This document shows, one piece after another, positions 1-8,216 of a DNA stretch of 44,307 nucleotides; within the stretch, counting starts at the first letter, position 1, and every line of letters begins with the position of its first letter. Source of the DNA: Thermoproteota archaeon (GTDB lineage Archaea; Thermoproteota; Thermoprotei_A; Sulfolobales; Acidilobaceae); contig JAADGB010000119.1 of NCBI GenBank assembly GCA_013152575.1, forward strand, positions 1 to 44,307, read 5' to 3'. A model generated the notes under the pieces. That model was not told the origin of the DNA. It saw only the letters and a program-made list of their open reading frames with translations, and ran no database searches. Position numbers and translations under genes: made by a program.

Positions 1-563
1 TGGGGGAATCTGTCAATGAAGTCTGATGCGGGTATGAGCTTTACTCTCTCCAGGGTCTTGGCTATTAATTCTAGCCTCTCTTCTTTGGATTCTCCTATTC
101 CATGTACTAGCAGGGGTTCTTCTAGTATGTCTTTGACCCTGAACCTTGGGTTGAGGCTACCATAGGGGTCTTGGTAGATCATCTGTATGTCTCTCCTGAT
201 CGGCTTATACTTCTTCTCTGGAAGGGATAGGATCTCTACCCATCCCCCATCTGTCTCTGTTACTCCTAGCTTGTGGAGTTTCTCGAGAGTCTCCTCCCTA
301 GGCTTGAAATGGGCTGTTCCCTTAGTTATTGGGACGAGCTTCATGAGGGCTTTGCCTGTGGTCGTCTTTCCACAACCGCTCTCTCCAACAAGGCAGAATA
401 TCTCCCTCTCCCTTAGGTTGAAGGAGACGCCGTCTACTGCTCTCACGAAGAGCTTAGCCTTACCAGTGATTACGTCGAGGATGCCCCTCCTAACGGGGAA
501 CCATACGTGGAGGTCGTTTACCCTGAGAATCTCCTCTCCAAGCTCAATCCTATAGTAGCTCAT
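1..563 (-). CDS. dppF: Peptide ABC transporter ATP-binding protein, DppF/OppF type (partial, C-terminus outside window)
   Basis: I translated this from the minus strand. It starts at ATG 563 and is open to the window edge. The N-terminal part has a beta-strand leader, a Walker A motif (GESGCGKTT) near residue 55, and a Q-loop region with the family sequence IYQDPYGSLNPR, all typical of oligopeptide/dipeptide transporter ATPases. It would hydrolyse ATP on the cytoplasmic face to drive peptide import together with the DppD ATPase. It begins 6 nt after the dppD stop; GAGGTGA overlaps that stop and serves as its ribosome site, so the two ATPases are translationally linked. The signature motif, Walker B and C-terminal peptide-transporter extension lie beyond base 1. 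Confidence 0.92.
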   Translation of the reverse strand, partial: MSYYRIELGEEILRVNDLHVWFPVRRGILDVITGKAKLFVRAVDGVSFNLREREIFCLVGESGCGKTTTGKALMKLVPITKGTAHFKPREETLEKLHKLGVTETDGGWVEILSLPEKKYKPIRRDIQMIYQDPYGSLNPRFRVKDILEEPLLVHGIGESKEERLELIAKTLERVKLIPASDFIDRFP

Positions 564-569
564 ACCCCT

Positions 570-1535
570 TCACCTCTTAACATGCAACCAGCACGCGACC
601 CAGTGGTTCTTCTCGACCTCCTGTAATGGTGGGTCCTCCTTGTCGCATGGCTCGAACCTCTTCGGACATCTTGGGTGGAATCTGCAGCCCTGCGGTGGCT
701 TCCTGAGGTCTGGTGGGGTCCCTGGGATGTATTCGAGCTTGTGTATGTCTCCCTTCAGCCTTGGCACGGCCCTTATTAGGGCTTGAGTGTAGGGGTGTAG
801 GGGTTTCTCGAATATCTCCTCTGCACTACCGAACTCGACGATCTTACCCGCGTACATTACCGCTATCTTCTCTGAGAGCTCCGTCACGACGCCTAGGTCG
901 TGGGTGATGAGGATGATGCTTATGTTCTTCTCCCTGTGGAGCCTCTTCATCAGGTTGAGGATCTGGGCCTGGACTACCACGTCGAGGGCAGTTGTCGGCT
1001 CGTCTGCTATAATGATGTCTGGCTCCATGGCTATGGCCATTGCTATGACGATCCTCTGCTTCTGTCCTCCCGAGAGCTCGTGGGGGTAACGCTCGAGTAT
1101 CTCCGGTGGGAGTCCTACCGCCTCGACGAGTTGCTCGGCTTTGCTTAGGGCCTGTTCCCTCTCCATACCCATATGGTACATGAGTGGCTCGATTATCTGA
1201 TCTCCCACCTTATAGACGGGGTTTAGGGCGTTCATAGCTCCTTGGAATATCATGCTTATCTTACGCCATCTAATCTTCCTCCTAACCTCTGCCTCACTCA
1301 TCTTCGTTATATCGATGCCATCTATCTTTATCGTGCCACTCACTATCCTGCCCGGGGGAGGTACGAGCTTCATCAGACTCCATGCTAGAGTGCTCTTTCC
1401 ACAACCGCTCTCTCCAACAATTCCCAGGGTCTCTCCACGGTTCAGCCGGAGTGATACCCCGTCAACAGCTCTTACTACTCCTCTTAGCGTGAAGAAGTAT
1501 GTTCGTAGATTGTCGACTTCTAGCACGGTTGACAT
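570..1535 (-). CDS. dppD: Peptide ABC transporter ATP-binding protein, DppD/OppD type
   Basis: This is a complete nucleotide-binding subunit of about 321 residues. Visible motifs are Walker A (GESGCGKST) near residue 43, the signature LSGGQKQR, Walker B ending in IIIADEPT, and a switch histidine in ILITHDLG. The C-terminal part has the PLHPYTQAL segment and a cysteine-rich tail (CRFHPRCPKRFEPC) diagnostic of OppD/DppD proteins. I prefer ATG 1535: GGTGAG lies 7 nt upstream, whereas the longer GTG start at 1547 is part of that ribosome site. The 130-nt gap after the binding-protein gene carries a TATA-like TATTTATC at 1588-1596, so it may also be transcribed on its own. Confidence 0.95.
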   Translation of the reverse strand: MSTVLEVDNLRTYFFTLRGVVRAVDGVSLRLNRGETLGIVGESGCGKSTLAWSLMKLVPPPGRIVSGTIKIDGIDITKMSEAEVRRKIRWRKISMIFQGAMNALNPVYKVGDQIIEPLMYHMGMEREQALSKAEQLVEAVGLPPEILERYPHELSGGQKQRIVIAMAIAMEPDIIIADEPTTALDVVVQAQILNLMKRLHREKNISIILITHDLGVVTELSEKIAVMYAGKIVEFGSAEEIFEKPLHPYTQALIRAVPRLKGDIHKLEYIPGTPPDLRKPPQGCRFHPRCPKRFEPCDKEDPPLQEVEKNHWVACWLHVKR

Positions 1536-1587
1536 CCTAACCCTCACCGAAGCGGTAATTCTACTTCAACATAGTCTGGTGTTTAGG

Positions 1588-1596
1588 GATAAATAT
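1588..1596 (-). promoter_or_regulatory. Putative TATA box for dppD-dppF
   Basis: On the minus strand the sequence reads TATTTATC. It lies about 53-61 nt before the preferred dppD start, so transcription would begin near 1566 and give a leader of about 30 nt. A T-rich tract just upstream (around 1623-1636) could end the preceding binding-protein transcript. This is inferred from position and composition only. Confidence 0.4.
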
Positions 1597-1667
1597 GTGG
1601 GGGAAAGGAAGTATTATAAGGTAAATAAAAAGGTTAAGAAATAAATTTTTGGTTGGTTGTTTTAAGC

Positions 1668-4301
1668 TTACTTCCTAAGGTAGTAATAGGCGGCAGCTAG
1701 TATTATGATCACTATTATGATTGCCGCTATTGTTGTTCCACTTATACCGCCAGCGGCAGTTGTCGTTGTGGTCGTAGTCGGTGATGGAGCAGTTGTCGTG
1801 GTCGTTGGTGATGGGGCCTGAGTGGTGGTCGTAGTCGTTGTGGTCGTGGTTGTAGTCGTGGTGGTTGTTGTCGTAGTCGTGGTTGTGGTGGTCTGGGTGG
1901 TCGTGGTCTGTGGTGCTACTAGGTGGACTACCTGGCTGTCAAGGGCTGGGTTGGAGTAGCCCTTCGGGTAGATCATTAGGCTGAGCTGGTAGTAGCCTTC
2001 TGGCATGTCCTTTGGTAGTATGACCTGGAACTGTCCTGCTCCTGTTGAGGTTATGTTGAGGAACAGTGACTCGAAGGTGTCTAGGTTAATTAGTACTGCG
2101 AATGGTAGTATCTGGTTGGCCTGTGCTGGCTGGCCGTTTAGCTCGATGCTTAGTGTGGCGATTACACTACCAGCCTTGTTCGGGGTGACTGGTAGCACGG
2201 TTGTGGTTACTGATACTGTCTTCGGCGATAGCTCCTCGAGTATGACCTGTGGGTCTAGTGGGAACTCCATCCATCTCTTGAGGGTTACCTGGTCGTTTAC
2301 GCTGTCATAGCTGTCTAGGTAGTATGGTCCCTCACCGATTAGTAGGTGGCCGTGGGTGTTTGCGAAGGCTACTAGGTTGTCAACTCTCTGCTGCCACTCG
2401 CTTAGGGTTAGTAGGCCCATGTCGATTAGATCCTGTACCCAGGATGGCGGGTTGTCTCTGGCTGCTAGTGTTAGGTTGACCATCTTCTGTACCTGGGTTG
2501 GGTCGATTAGGTGGATTGCGTAGATGCCTTGGTCAGGGTTCTGGCTCCTGTAGTCCCATACGTAGCCCTGGCCGCTCTTGACTAGTAGGTCCATTGCAGC
2601 GTAGAGCTCTAGTGGAGTGCTTGCCCATAGGTCAGCGGCGCTTGCTACAACGCCTGGGTCAATGTGGTCGTAGTCAGTGTATACTGCTATCGCGGTTGCG
2701 TTGAGTATCTTTACTGCCTTGAAGGTTGCTAGGAAGGTTGCATAGTTCCTAGCTACTCTTGCCTCATACCATGGGTCCTGGGTGGTGTTGGTGCTGGTGT
2801 CCTTACCCCACTCGAATATGATTGCTATTGGTGCCAGCATGTCCGCGATTGTCATCTGGGTTCCGTCGTGGTACTTGACCTGTGGGAGTAGGTGGTAGTT
2901 GAGTATGACCTCGTTGGCTACAGTCTGTCCAGCGATTCCTGCTTCAGCAGCCGTCTGGAACCTGTGGGCTGAGGCGTTGTAGAGTATGGCGTCTGCTGGT
3001 ATGGTTGCGTTCTTCTCTACCTTGTAGGTGGTTGAGTTGCCTGGGCTCCAGCCAGGCTCACCGTCGGTTATCCTTGACATTACTCCGAATGGGAAGTATA
3101 CGGCGGCCCTAACCGCTACTGCGCTGTACATGTCTGAGAAGCCGCCTACTGGGTTCCATACCCATCCTTCCTTGTAGACGTACCTGTTGCTGAAGTATAC
3201 GGTGTCACCCTTTGAGTACTGGAGTGCTGCGTAGGTGAACTCGTTCCATGGGGTTGCCTTGGGGCTCTGGATGATACCGCTTAGGTCCTTGGATGCAATG
3301 AGTATGTCAGCGGTTGCTACTACGAATATTCTAATTGACTCCTGGAATCCGAGCCAGGTACCCTCGTTGACCATCTGCCAGAACTGTTCCTCGCTCGTGT
3401 AGTTTCCAGTGTCTAGCCACTCTGCTAGCTTGTCGATGGTCTGGTTCTGGTAGTCACCGCCCCAGGAGACGTCTGGGACGCCGCCCCACCAGCCGCTGTA
3501 GAACCATACGAAGTTACCGTAGTCGTACTTGGTCATGCCAGTGATTCCCCAGCCCTCGGTGTAGATCTGCCACTCACAGGCGCTGGGGTCTCCGAAGTAG
3601 ACTATCTGGATTGCACCTGAGAAGTCCTTGTATAGGTAGTCGACCGTTATTCCTACTTCCTCTAGCTTGTGGGCTACTAGCTCACCGATGTCCTTTCTCT
3701 CGTCCTCGACTCTTATGATGAACTTCACGGTTACAGGCTGCCCGTTGTAGTACCACTTTCCATCGTTGCCCTTGGTTGCTCCTAGCTCCTGTAGGGCCTC
3801 TTCTAGTAGCTGCTTACCGTACTGCTCGCCCTTGTTCTCGATTAGGAACTGGATCTTGAGGGCTGTACCTACTAGGTATGGGTAGTCTGGGTCGAATGGG
3901 GTCCATGGGATGTACTGTGGGATGCCATAGCCCTTGAGGATGTTGGCGACGATCTCGCTCCTTGGAACTAGGAACTGTAGGGCGAACCTGGCCTTCCTGT
4001 TGACGAAGATGTTCAGGCTACCGTCTGAACAGTGGTTGGGGTTGACTAGGAGGTTGTCCATACCGCTGTAGGGCGTGATTAGGTTGAAACCAGCCTCTTG
4101 TAGCCTCATGGCCGCGTCAGGATTGTCTACTGGGAAGAGTCTTGCCTGGGTGTCGCCCGTTATGAGGCTTCCTATGGCGTTGTTGTCCTCTTCGATCCTC
4201 TTTGTTATTATCGTCTGAACGTATTGAGCGCTGCTAACCAGCGAAGCTGCCAATGGGAGCACGAATAGTGCTATCATGAGTATTGCGATTAGCTTCTTCA
4301 A
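1668..4301 (-). CDS. Peptide-binding protein of ABC transporter, SBP family 5, apparently circularly permuted, membrane-anchored
   Basis: This is the extracellular peptide receptor for the Dpp transporter. It has an N-terminal signal peptide (residues 1-30), a binding domain to about 740, a beta-sandwich-like domain to about 820, a threonine-rich stalk and a final transmembrane anchor with YYLRK. The motif order is odd. The half that is normally C-terminal comes first, with a stretch resembling the R.A...A.DR.EI helix (PRSEIVANILKGYG, about residue 120). The normally N-terminal motifs follow: YHDGT near residue 480 and GEGPYYL near 663. I chose TTG 4301 because GGGTGAG lies 7 nt upstream; GTG 4313 would fall inside or before that site. 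It sits between dppC and dppD. Confidence 0.88.
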   Translation of the reverse strand: MKKLIAILMIALFVLPLAASLVSSAQYVQTIITKRIEEDNNAIGSLITGDTQARLFPVDNPDAAMRLQEAGFNLITPYSGMDNLLVNPNHCSDGSLNIFVNRKARFALQFLVPRSEIVANILKGYGIPQYIPWTPFDPDYPYLVGTALKIQFLIENKGEQYGKQLLEEALQELGATKGNDGKWYYNGQPVTVKFIIRVEDERKDIGELVAHKLEEVGITVDYLYKDFSGAIQIVYFGDPSACEWQIYTEGWGITGMTKYDYGNFVWFYSGWWGGVPDVSWGGDYQNQTIDKLAEWLDTGNYTSEEQFWQMVNEGTWLGFQESIRIFVVATADILIASKDLSGIIQSPKATPWNEFTYAALQYSKGDTVYFSNRYVYKEGWVWNPVGGFSDMYSAVAVRAAVYFPFGVMSRITDGEPGWSPGNSTTYKVEKNATIPADAILYNASAHRFQTAAEAGIAGQTVANEVILNYHLLPQVKYHDGTQMTIADMLAPIAIIFEWGKDTSTNTTQDPWYEARVARNYATFLATFKAVKILNATAIAVYTDYDHIDPGVVASAADLWASTPLELYAAMDLLVKSGQGYVWDYRSQNPDQGIYAIHLIDPTQVQKMVNLTLAARDNPPSWVQDLIDMGLLTLSEWQQRVDNLVAFANTHGHLLIGEGPYYLDSYDSVNDQVTLKRWMEFPLDPQVILEELSPKTVSVTTTVLPVTPNKAGSVIATLSIELNGQPAQANQILPFAVLINLDTFESLFLNITSTGAGQFQVILPKDMPEGYYQLSLMIYPKGYSNPALDSQVVHLVAPQTTTTQTTTTTTTTTTTTTTTTTTTTTTTTQAPSPTTTTTAPSPTTTTTTTAAGGISGTTIAAIIIVIIILAAAYYYLRK
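1757..1911 (-). repeat. Threonine-codon low-complexity tract (stalk of the binding protein)
   Basis: This is a run of ACN codons, almost all Thr with a few Gln, Pro, Ser and Ala, between the folded domains and the C-terminal membrane helix. Such Thr-rich linkers are common in archaeal surface binding proteins and are probable O-glycosylated stalks. The tract is repeat-like at DNA level (ACC/ACT/ACG mixtures) and could vary in length between strains. Confidence 0.85.
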
Positions 4302-4353
4302 GACGCATCTCACCCTTTATTACGGGTCATAGTAACATTATCGTGGGAAGACC

Positions 4354-4363
4354 TTTATAAATT
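4354..4363 (-). promoter_or_regulatory. Putative TATA box for the binding-protein gene
   Basis: The minus strand reads AATTTATAAAGG, preceded by an A-rich BRE-like stretch. A start site about 25 nt downstream falls near 4330 and gives a leader of about 30 nt before TTG 4301. The binding-protein gene therefore probably has its own promoter inside the operon, which fits the higher receptor expression usual for ABC importers. Confidence 0.55.
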
Positions 4364-4412
4364 ATTTGGGAATAGAACCAATCAATAAAAGAAATATGTT
4401 ATAATTTATTGC

Positions 4413-6029
4413 TTATCTCTGTAGTTTCGGCGCCACTATAGGCTCGATAGCCCTACCTATCAGGAGGAACGTTGCAGAGAATATTACAAGGGCTAATCCC
4501 GGGAAGATGTACATCCACCACCATCCTGTCGTCACTGCCTTCACGTTGTATGCCAGCTGTAGCATCTTACCCCATGTCGGCGCGGCAGGGTCACCGAATC
4601 CTAGTAGGGCCAGGCTAGCCTCAGCCACGATGATTCCTGGTATAGCTAGTACTGCGATGGCCATGGTGTACGGGTATATCTGTGGGAAGATGTGCTTGAA
4701 GACTATCTTCCTCGTTGGGACTCCAACCGCCTTCGCAGCCTCAATGTACAGCTGCTCTGATATCTGCAGGGCCATGCTCCTAACGACTATGACGGGTCCA
4801 GCCCATGACAATGCTATCATTATTATCGCCAGGGATTTCAGCGTGATTGTACCGAATGCGTATGAGATCGCTATTAGGATAGGGAGGAATGGTAGCGAGA
4901 GCATCACGTCGGCGATCCTCATCAGGATCTCCCCCTTGATGTCCTTCCAGTAGCCTGCTAGTGTACCGTAGATTGCTCCGATGAATGTTGATATGAATGT
5001 TACCGTGAATCCTAGGAGGAATGCATATGGTAGCCCGAGTAGCAGGCCTAGGCCTATGGGCCTAGAGTAGACGTCTGTCCCGAAGAACCCGTAGCAGTTG
5101 CCCATGAGCTTTAACTCATAGTGCTCTATACCTATACTGTCCTGGAGCTTGTCGGCGAAGTCGGATAAGACTATCGCGTACATTGCCACGTGTACCTTGT
5201 AGGTTCCCGGTAATCCTACCATTGTCCCGTTCTCGCTGGTAGCGAATATAACTCTTGGATCGAACCTCGTCTCGTTCCTTACCGGTAGTCCTAGATCACT
5301 GTATAGGGTCTTGAGGGTGTCATCCATTGTTGTACCGATCCATCTAGAGTTCTTGTAGTTATAGAGGGTCTCCGGGAGAGCCTGGTAGGTTACGTTTCCA
5401 TCAACAACCTGTTTTGTAACTGAACCATAGATCGGGATTATGTTGGTGATGTTCTGCTGTCCCTGACTGTATAACTGTCCTGCATAGAATATCTTGGCTA
5501 TTAGCCCGTCAGGCCTCTCAATGTACATCCAGCCCGAGCTTACAATTACCGTACCGTTGGCTTGGAGGTCCGAGGGGACCCTGAGTGTTAGTAGGAGTCT
5601 CACATCGCTCGGCAACGCCTGGCTCGTCAGGTTTATGGTTCCATCATAGCTCACGTAGGCGATCTTATACATGCCCATCTGGAGTATCGGTGTGAATTGA
5701 GTGTTCAAGAGATCGTAGACGTCCGGCGCCACTATCTTCAAGTCTTCGGGAATCGTATCCATTACCTGGTAGTTCTCCTTGAGCGACTCTAGGGTCAACG
5801 TCTCGGTGGGGAATTTATCGCTTACAACCCAGCATGGTGGAACTGTTGATGGATACCTGAAGGGGTAGTAGGATTGCTTGCCCTGCTCGTAGAGCTTCAT
5901 GCCATCTGGGTAGTAGGCTGCGACCGCGTAGAGTGCCAGTATAACCTGGATGAGGAGGAGGGCAATACCGATCTTACCGCTCCAGGTCCTGAGGACGATC
6001 CTCATATTCGACTTGAAATTGTCAAACAC
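4413..6029 (-). CDS. dppC: Peptide ABC transporter permease, DppC/OppC type
   Basis: Membrane subunit of 538 residues. One transmembrane helix near residues 18-38 is followed by a very large extracytoplasmic segment (about 39-315). A canonical permease core of five helices then occupies the C-terminal 220 residues. The cytoplasmic EAA loop that docks the ATPase is visible (YIEAAKAVGVPTRKIVFKHI, near 430-450). Typical bacterial DppC proteins are about 300 residues, so the loop is the added part. The start is GTG 6029, with GGAGGTGA six nt upstream; the nearby ATG 6033 is out of frame and stops after three codons. The gene lies 15 nt downstream of dppB. Confidence 0.93.
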   Translation of the reverse strand: MFDNFKSNMRIVLRTWSGKIGIALLLIQVILALYAVAAYYPDGMKLYEQGKQSYYPFRYPSTVPPCWVVSDKFPTETLTLESLKENYQVMDTIPEDLKIVAPDVYDLLNTQFTPILQMGMYKIAYVSYDGTINLTSQALPSDVRLLLTLRVPSDLQANGTVIVSSGWMYIERPDGLIAKIFYAGQLYSQGQQNITNIIPIYGSVTKQVVDGNVTYQALPETLYNYKNSRWIGTTMDDTLKTLYSDLGLPVRNETRFDPRVIFATSENGTMVGLPGTYKVHVAMYAIVLSDFADKLQDSIGIEHYELKLMGNCYGFFGTDVYSRPIGLGLLLGLPYAFLLGFTVTFISTFIGAIYGTLAGYWKDIKGEILMRIADVMLSLPFLPILIAISYAFGTITLKSLAIIMIALSWAGPVIVVRSMALQISEQLYIEAAKAVGVPTRKIVFKHIFPQIYPYTMAIAVLAIPGIIVAEASLALLGFGDPAAPTWGKMLQLAYNVKAVTTGWWWMYIFPGLALVIFSATFLLIGRAIEPIVAPKLQR

Positions 6030-6044
6030 CCATGGTCACCTCCA

Positions 6045-7169
6045 TTATGCCCTCTTAATCCTCGGGTCGAGCAGCGTGTAGAGTATGTCTAGTATCAGCC
6101 TAGTCACCAGGTATAGCAGTGTTGTAACGTAGGTCAGCACCGTTAGCACGGCGACGTCGTTAGCCGTAATAGCGTCCCAGTAGAGTTTACCGAGGCCTGG
6201 CCATTCGAAAATCAACTCGGTGATTATAGCTCCGGCGAACACGCTCAGGACTATAGCGAATAGTACAATGGTCACTATTGGTGGAGCCGCCGCCCTTAGA
6301 ACATGCTTCCGGAGCACGACCGTCTCGGGTAGGCCCTTGGCTCTAGCCACCATTACGAAGTCTTCGTTGAACACGTCTAGCAGGATGTTCCTCATACGGT
6401 AGGCCGTGTCTCCAACGCTCAATACTGTGACTGTTATGACTGGTAGTGCCGCTTTTGATAGGAGGTTGCCTATATCGTGTGGATCTATGTTCTCCGTCAC
6501 CTTCGGGAAGATATGGTATTTCTGCGTGAAGAAGTAGATGAATACCATCGCCAGCCACCACCATGGCATGCTGACGCTGAAGACGCTCCAGCTGACGATG
6601 GTATTGTCCAGTAGGCCGCCCGGCCTCCTAGCGGCGTAGAGGGCTAGGGGTATTGCTATGAGTAGGGTTAGGGCGGATGACGTGGTGAAGAGGAGGACGC
6701 TGAAGGGGACCCTCTCGAGTATGATGTGGTAGGCGTTCTTGTCTCCCTGCTTATACCAGAAGAAGCCCCTCGTCTCCAGCGTGGCGCTTGAGTTGACTGG
6801 TTGGAATGTGAGCATCATCTTAGTATATCTGCTCGCAACTACATACCATGGCTTGTCGAGGCCACGATTATGTATCTCCTCCATAGTTAACTTATCTATC
6901 CACCAACGCAATGCTTCCTGCTCTAGCGTCTCGTTGTTGATTGGTAGGTTGTTCTCCTTGAGGTACTTGACGTACTGGTTAATTATATACTCCTTATACT
7001 GCTGGCCCCCAGGTTGGCGTAGCTGTCCGACGACCAACTGCTGCATCTCCTGCCTTATAGCCTGCTTCTGCCTGTCCGTGAGGGGGCCAGCGAATATAGC
7101 GGCGACAATGAATGTGACTATCACTAGCACTATGAGGAAGTTAATCAGCTTCACTGCCAGCCAGCGCAC
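6045..7169 (-). CDS. dppB: Peptide ABC transporter permease, DppB/OppB type
   Basis: First gene of the transporter operon, about 375 residues. It has an N-terminal membrane helix, an extracytoplasmic segment of about 130 residues, then five helices with the EAA loop (VARAKGLPETVVLRKHVL, near 275-295). The C-terminus ends in DPRIKRA, typical of DppB. I prefer GTG 7169, six nt after GGTGA; TTG 7175 directly abuts that ribosome site. It pairs with DppC to form the translocation pore. An 18-20 bp palindrome lies about 30 nt upstream of the start and may be an operator. Confidence 0.93.
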   Translation of the reverse strand: MRWLAVKLINFLIVLVIVTFIVAAIFAGPLTDRQKQAIRQEMQQLVVGQLRQPGGQQYKEYIINQYVKYLKENNLPINNETLEQEALRWWIDKLTMEEIHNRGLDKPWYVVASRYTKMMLTFQPVNSSATLETRGFFWYKQGDKNAYHIILERVPFSVLLFTTSSALTLLIAIPLALYAARRPGGLLDNTIVSWSVFSVSMPWWWLAMVFIYFFTQKYHIFPKVTENIDPHDIGNLLSKAALPVITVTVLSVGDTAYRMRNILLDVFNEDFVMVARAKGLPETVVLRKHVLRAAAPPIVTIVLFAIVLSVFAGAIITELIFEWPGLGKLYWDAITANDVAVLTVLTYVTTLLYLVTRLILDILYTLLDPRIKRA

Positions 7170-7199
7170 ATCCAATCACCAATCCATATATTGGTCACC

Positions 7200-7219
7200 A
7201 GGCCAGCAGCTGCTGGCCT
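7200..7219. promoter_or_regulatory. 20-bp perfect palindrome in the divergent intergenic region
   Basis: The sequence AGGCCAGCAGCTGCTGGCCT equals its own reverse complement. It lies between the dppB start (7169, minus) and the unknown gene at 7304 (plus). The position fits a dimeric-regulator operator or a leader hairpin of the dpp transcript. No regulator gene is next to it, so the function is inferred. Confidence 0.5.
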
Positions 7220-7303
7220 AAACCATACACTCCCCTTAAACCCTCCCCTCACTGACTCTAAAATTATTAGCCCTAGAACAACAGGGGGAACTGGGTATAG
7301 GTT

Positions 7304-7906
7304 TTGGCTAGGGTCAAGATATACCTGCCATACTACATGGTTGAACCCGTCAACGATGACGTCCCAGGCAGGAGATTCTACGGGGAAGCACACCTAAGCC
7401 TGAAAACCGCATGGTACAGGATGCTAGTCCTAGCAACCCCGAAACAACTCCCCTTCGAGAAGGTCCCCGTAGGGGGAGTAAAGCTCGACCCACTAGTGGG
7501 TCCCCGTGAGTATGGTTTAAGGATTGAAGAGGCGTTAAACCGAGCCCAGGAAATATACGCTAGCAAGCCAGCCTTCAAGATAGGCGGGCTACGAGGCCTC
7601 CTACGCATGATGTATGACGGGCTCCGTGGGAGGAAGGCGAAAGCCGGGCCCGAGCTGGAGGCGAGACTCATACTCCACTATACTGTGGAGGTCCTGGGAT
7701 TCGAACCCGGGTCAAAGCTGCGAGTATATCCTGAAACGCTCTGGCTCCCGGTAGAGATAGGCTACTCCGGGAGGACTATTACGAACGCCTACATTGTATC
7801 TGGCGGTAGGAGGGAGGAGTTCCCCCTACTAGTAAAGTTCGCGAGACTAGACCCCAATGTTAGGAACGCCTTGTTAAATGCAGTCAACGGCTGGAAACCT
7901 TTATAG
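7304..7906 (+). CDS. Hypothetical protein, about 200 residues
   Basis: I do not recognise a family. It looks soluble, with no signal peptide or membrane helix, and is basic in the middle (RGLLRMMYDGLRGRKAK near residue 100). A possible start is TTG 7304 (no clear ribosome site); an alternative is ATG 7337. A TATA-like CTAAAATTATTA at 7257-7268 would start transcription near 7290, which suits a leaderless or near-leaderless mRNA. The codon pattern resembles its neighbours. Its interior (7684-7714) holds a tRNA T-arm-like string read as VLGFEPGS, noted separately. Its last codons and stop (TTATAG) form part of the TATA box of the next gene. Confidence 0.65.
   Translation: MARVKIYLPYYMVEPVNDDVPGRRFYGEAHLSLKTAWYRMLVLATPKQLPFEKVPVGGVKLDPLVGPREYGLRIEEALNRAQEIYASKPAFKIGGLRGLLRMMYDGLRGRKAKAGPELEARLILHYTVEVLGFEPGSKLRVYPETLWLPVEIGYSGRTITNAYIVSGGRREEFPLLVKFARLDPNVRNALLNAVNGWKPL
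7684..7714 (-). other. tRNA 3'-end-like fragment (T-arm plus acceptor-like tail) inside a CDS
   Basis: On the minus strand this contains GGGTTCGAATCCC, the canonical T-arm core, followed by AGGACCTCCA, which resembles an acceptor 3' strand and discriminator. No matching D-arm, anticodon stem or 5' acceptor strand exists 70-80 nt upstream, so it is not a complete tRNA. It could be a remnant of an integration (att) site or chance within codons. Confidence 0.4.
7899..7906 (+). promoter_or_regulatory. Putative TATA box for the Lrp-domain gene
   Basis: The sequence AAACCTTTATAG combines a purine-rich BRE-like start with a TATA-like core that includes the stop codon of the upstream gene. Transcription would begin near 7926-7931, leaving a 20-nt leader with GAGGTG before ATG 7949, or a leaderless GTG at 7931. 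Confidence 0.5.
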
Positions 7907-7948
7907 TACTAGATTTATCAGTATTATGTAGTGGCCGAGGTGTATCCA

Positions 7949-8194
7949 ATGGCTCTCGCAATCGTTATGATAAACGTCGAGGTAGGTAAGGAGAACGAGA
8001 TATTCGAGAAGCTCTTCGAGCTACCCGAGGTAAAAGAGGTATACATGGTATACGGCGTACACGACGTAATAGCAGTAATAGAGGCCGACACAATGGACTC
8101 CCTAAGGACACTGATCACAGAGAAGATAAGGAGGATGGATGGAGTAAAGAGCAGCATGACAAGCATAGTTGTAATGCACAAGAAGAAAGAGTAG
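7949..8194 (+). CDS. Stand-alone Lrp/AsnC ligand-binding (RAM/ACT-like) domain protein
   Basis: About 81 residues, forming one alpha-beta RAM fold: strand (ALAIVMINVEVG), helix (NEIFEKLFELP), strand pair around VKEVYMVYGVHDVIAVIEAD, helix (MDSLRTLITEKIRRMDGV) and a last strand (SSMTSIVVMHKKK). It lacks the DNA-binding helix-turn-helix of full Lrp regulators. Such stand-alone domains are common in archaea and are thought to bind amino acids and oligomerise, sometimes with Lrp proteins. I chose ATG 7949 because GAGGTG is six nt upstream; GTG 7931 is the leaderless alternative. It ends 22 nt before tiaS. Confidence 0.88.
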   Translation: MALAIVMINVEVGKENEIFEKLFELPEVKEVYMVYGVHDVIAVIEADTMDSLRTLITEKIRRMDGVKSSMTSIVVMHKKKE

Positions 8195-8216
8195 ACCTAG
8201 AGCCCCGGGACCCCAA

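Noticed and set aside
1757..1911. Tandem repeat or CRISPR-like array
   Set aside because: The tract is a mixture of threonine codons in frame with the stalk of the binding protein; there are no spacers.
7686..7762. A full tRNA overlapping the T-arm-like fragment
   Set aside because: The 5' acceptor strand, D-arm and anticodon stem do not pair; only the T-arm core matches.
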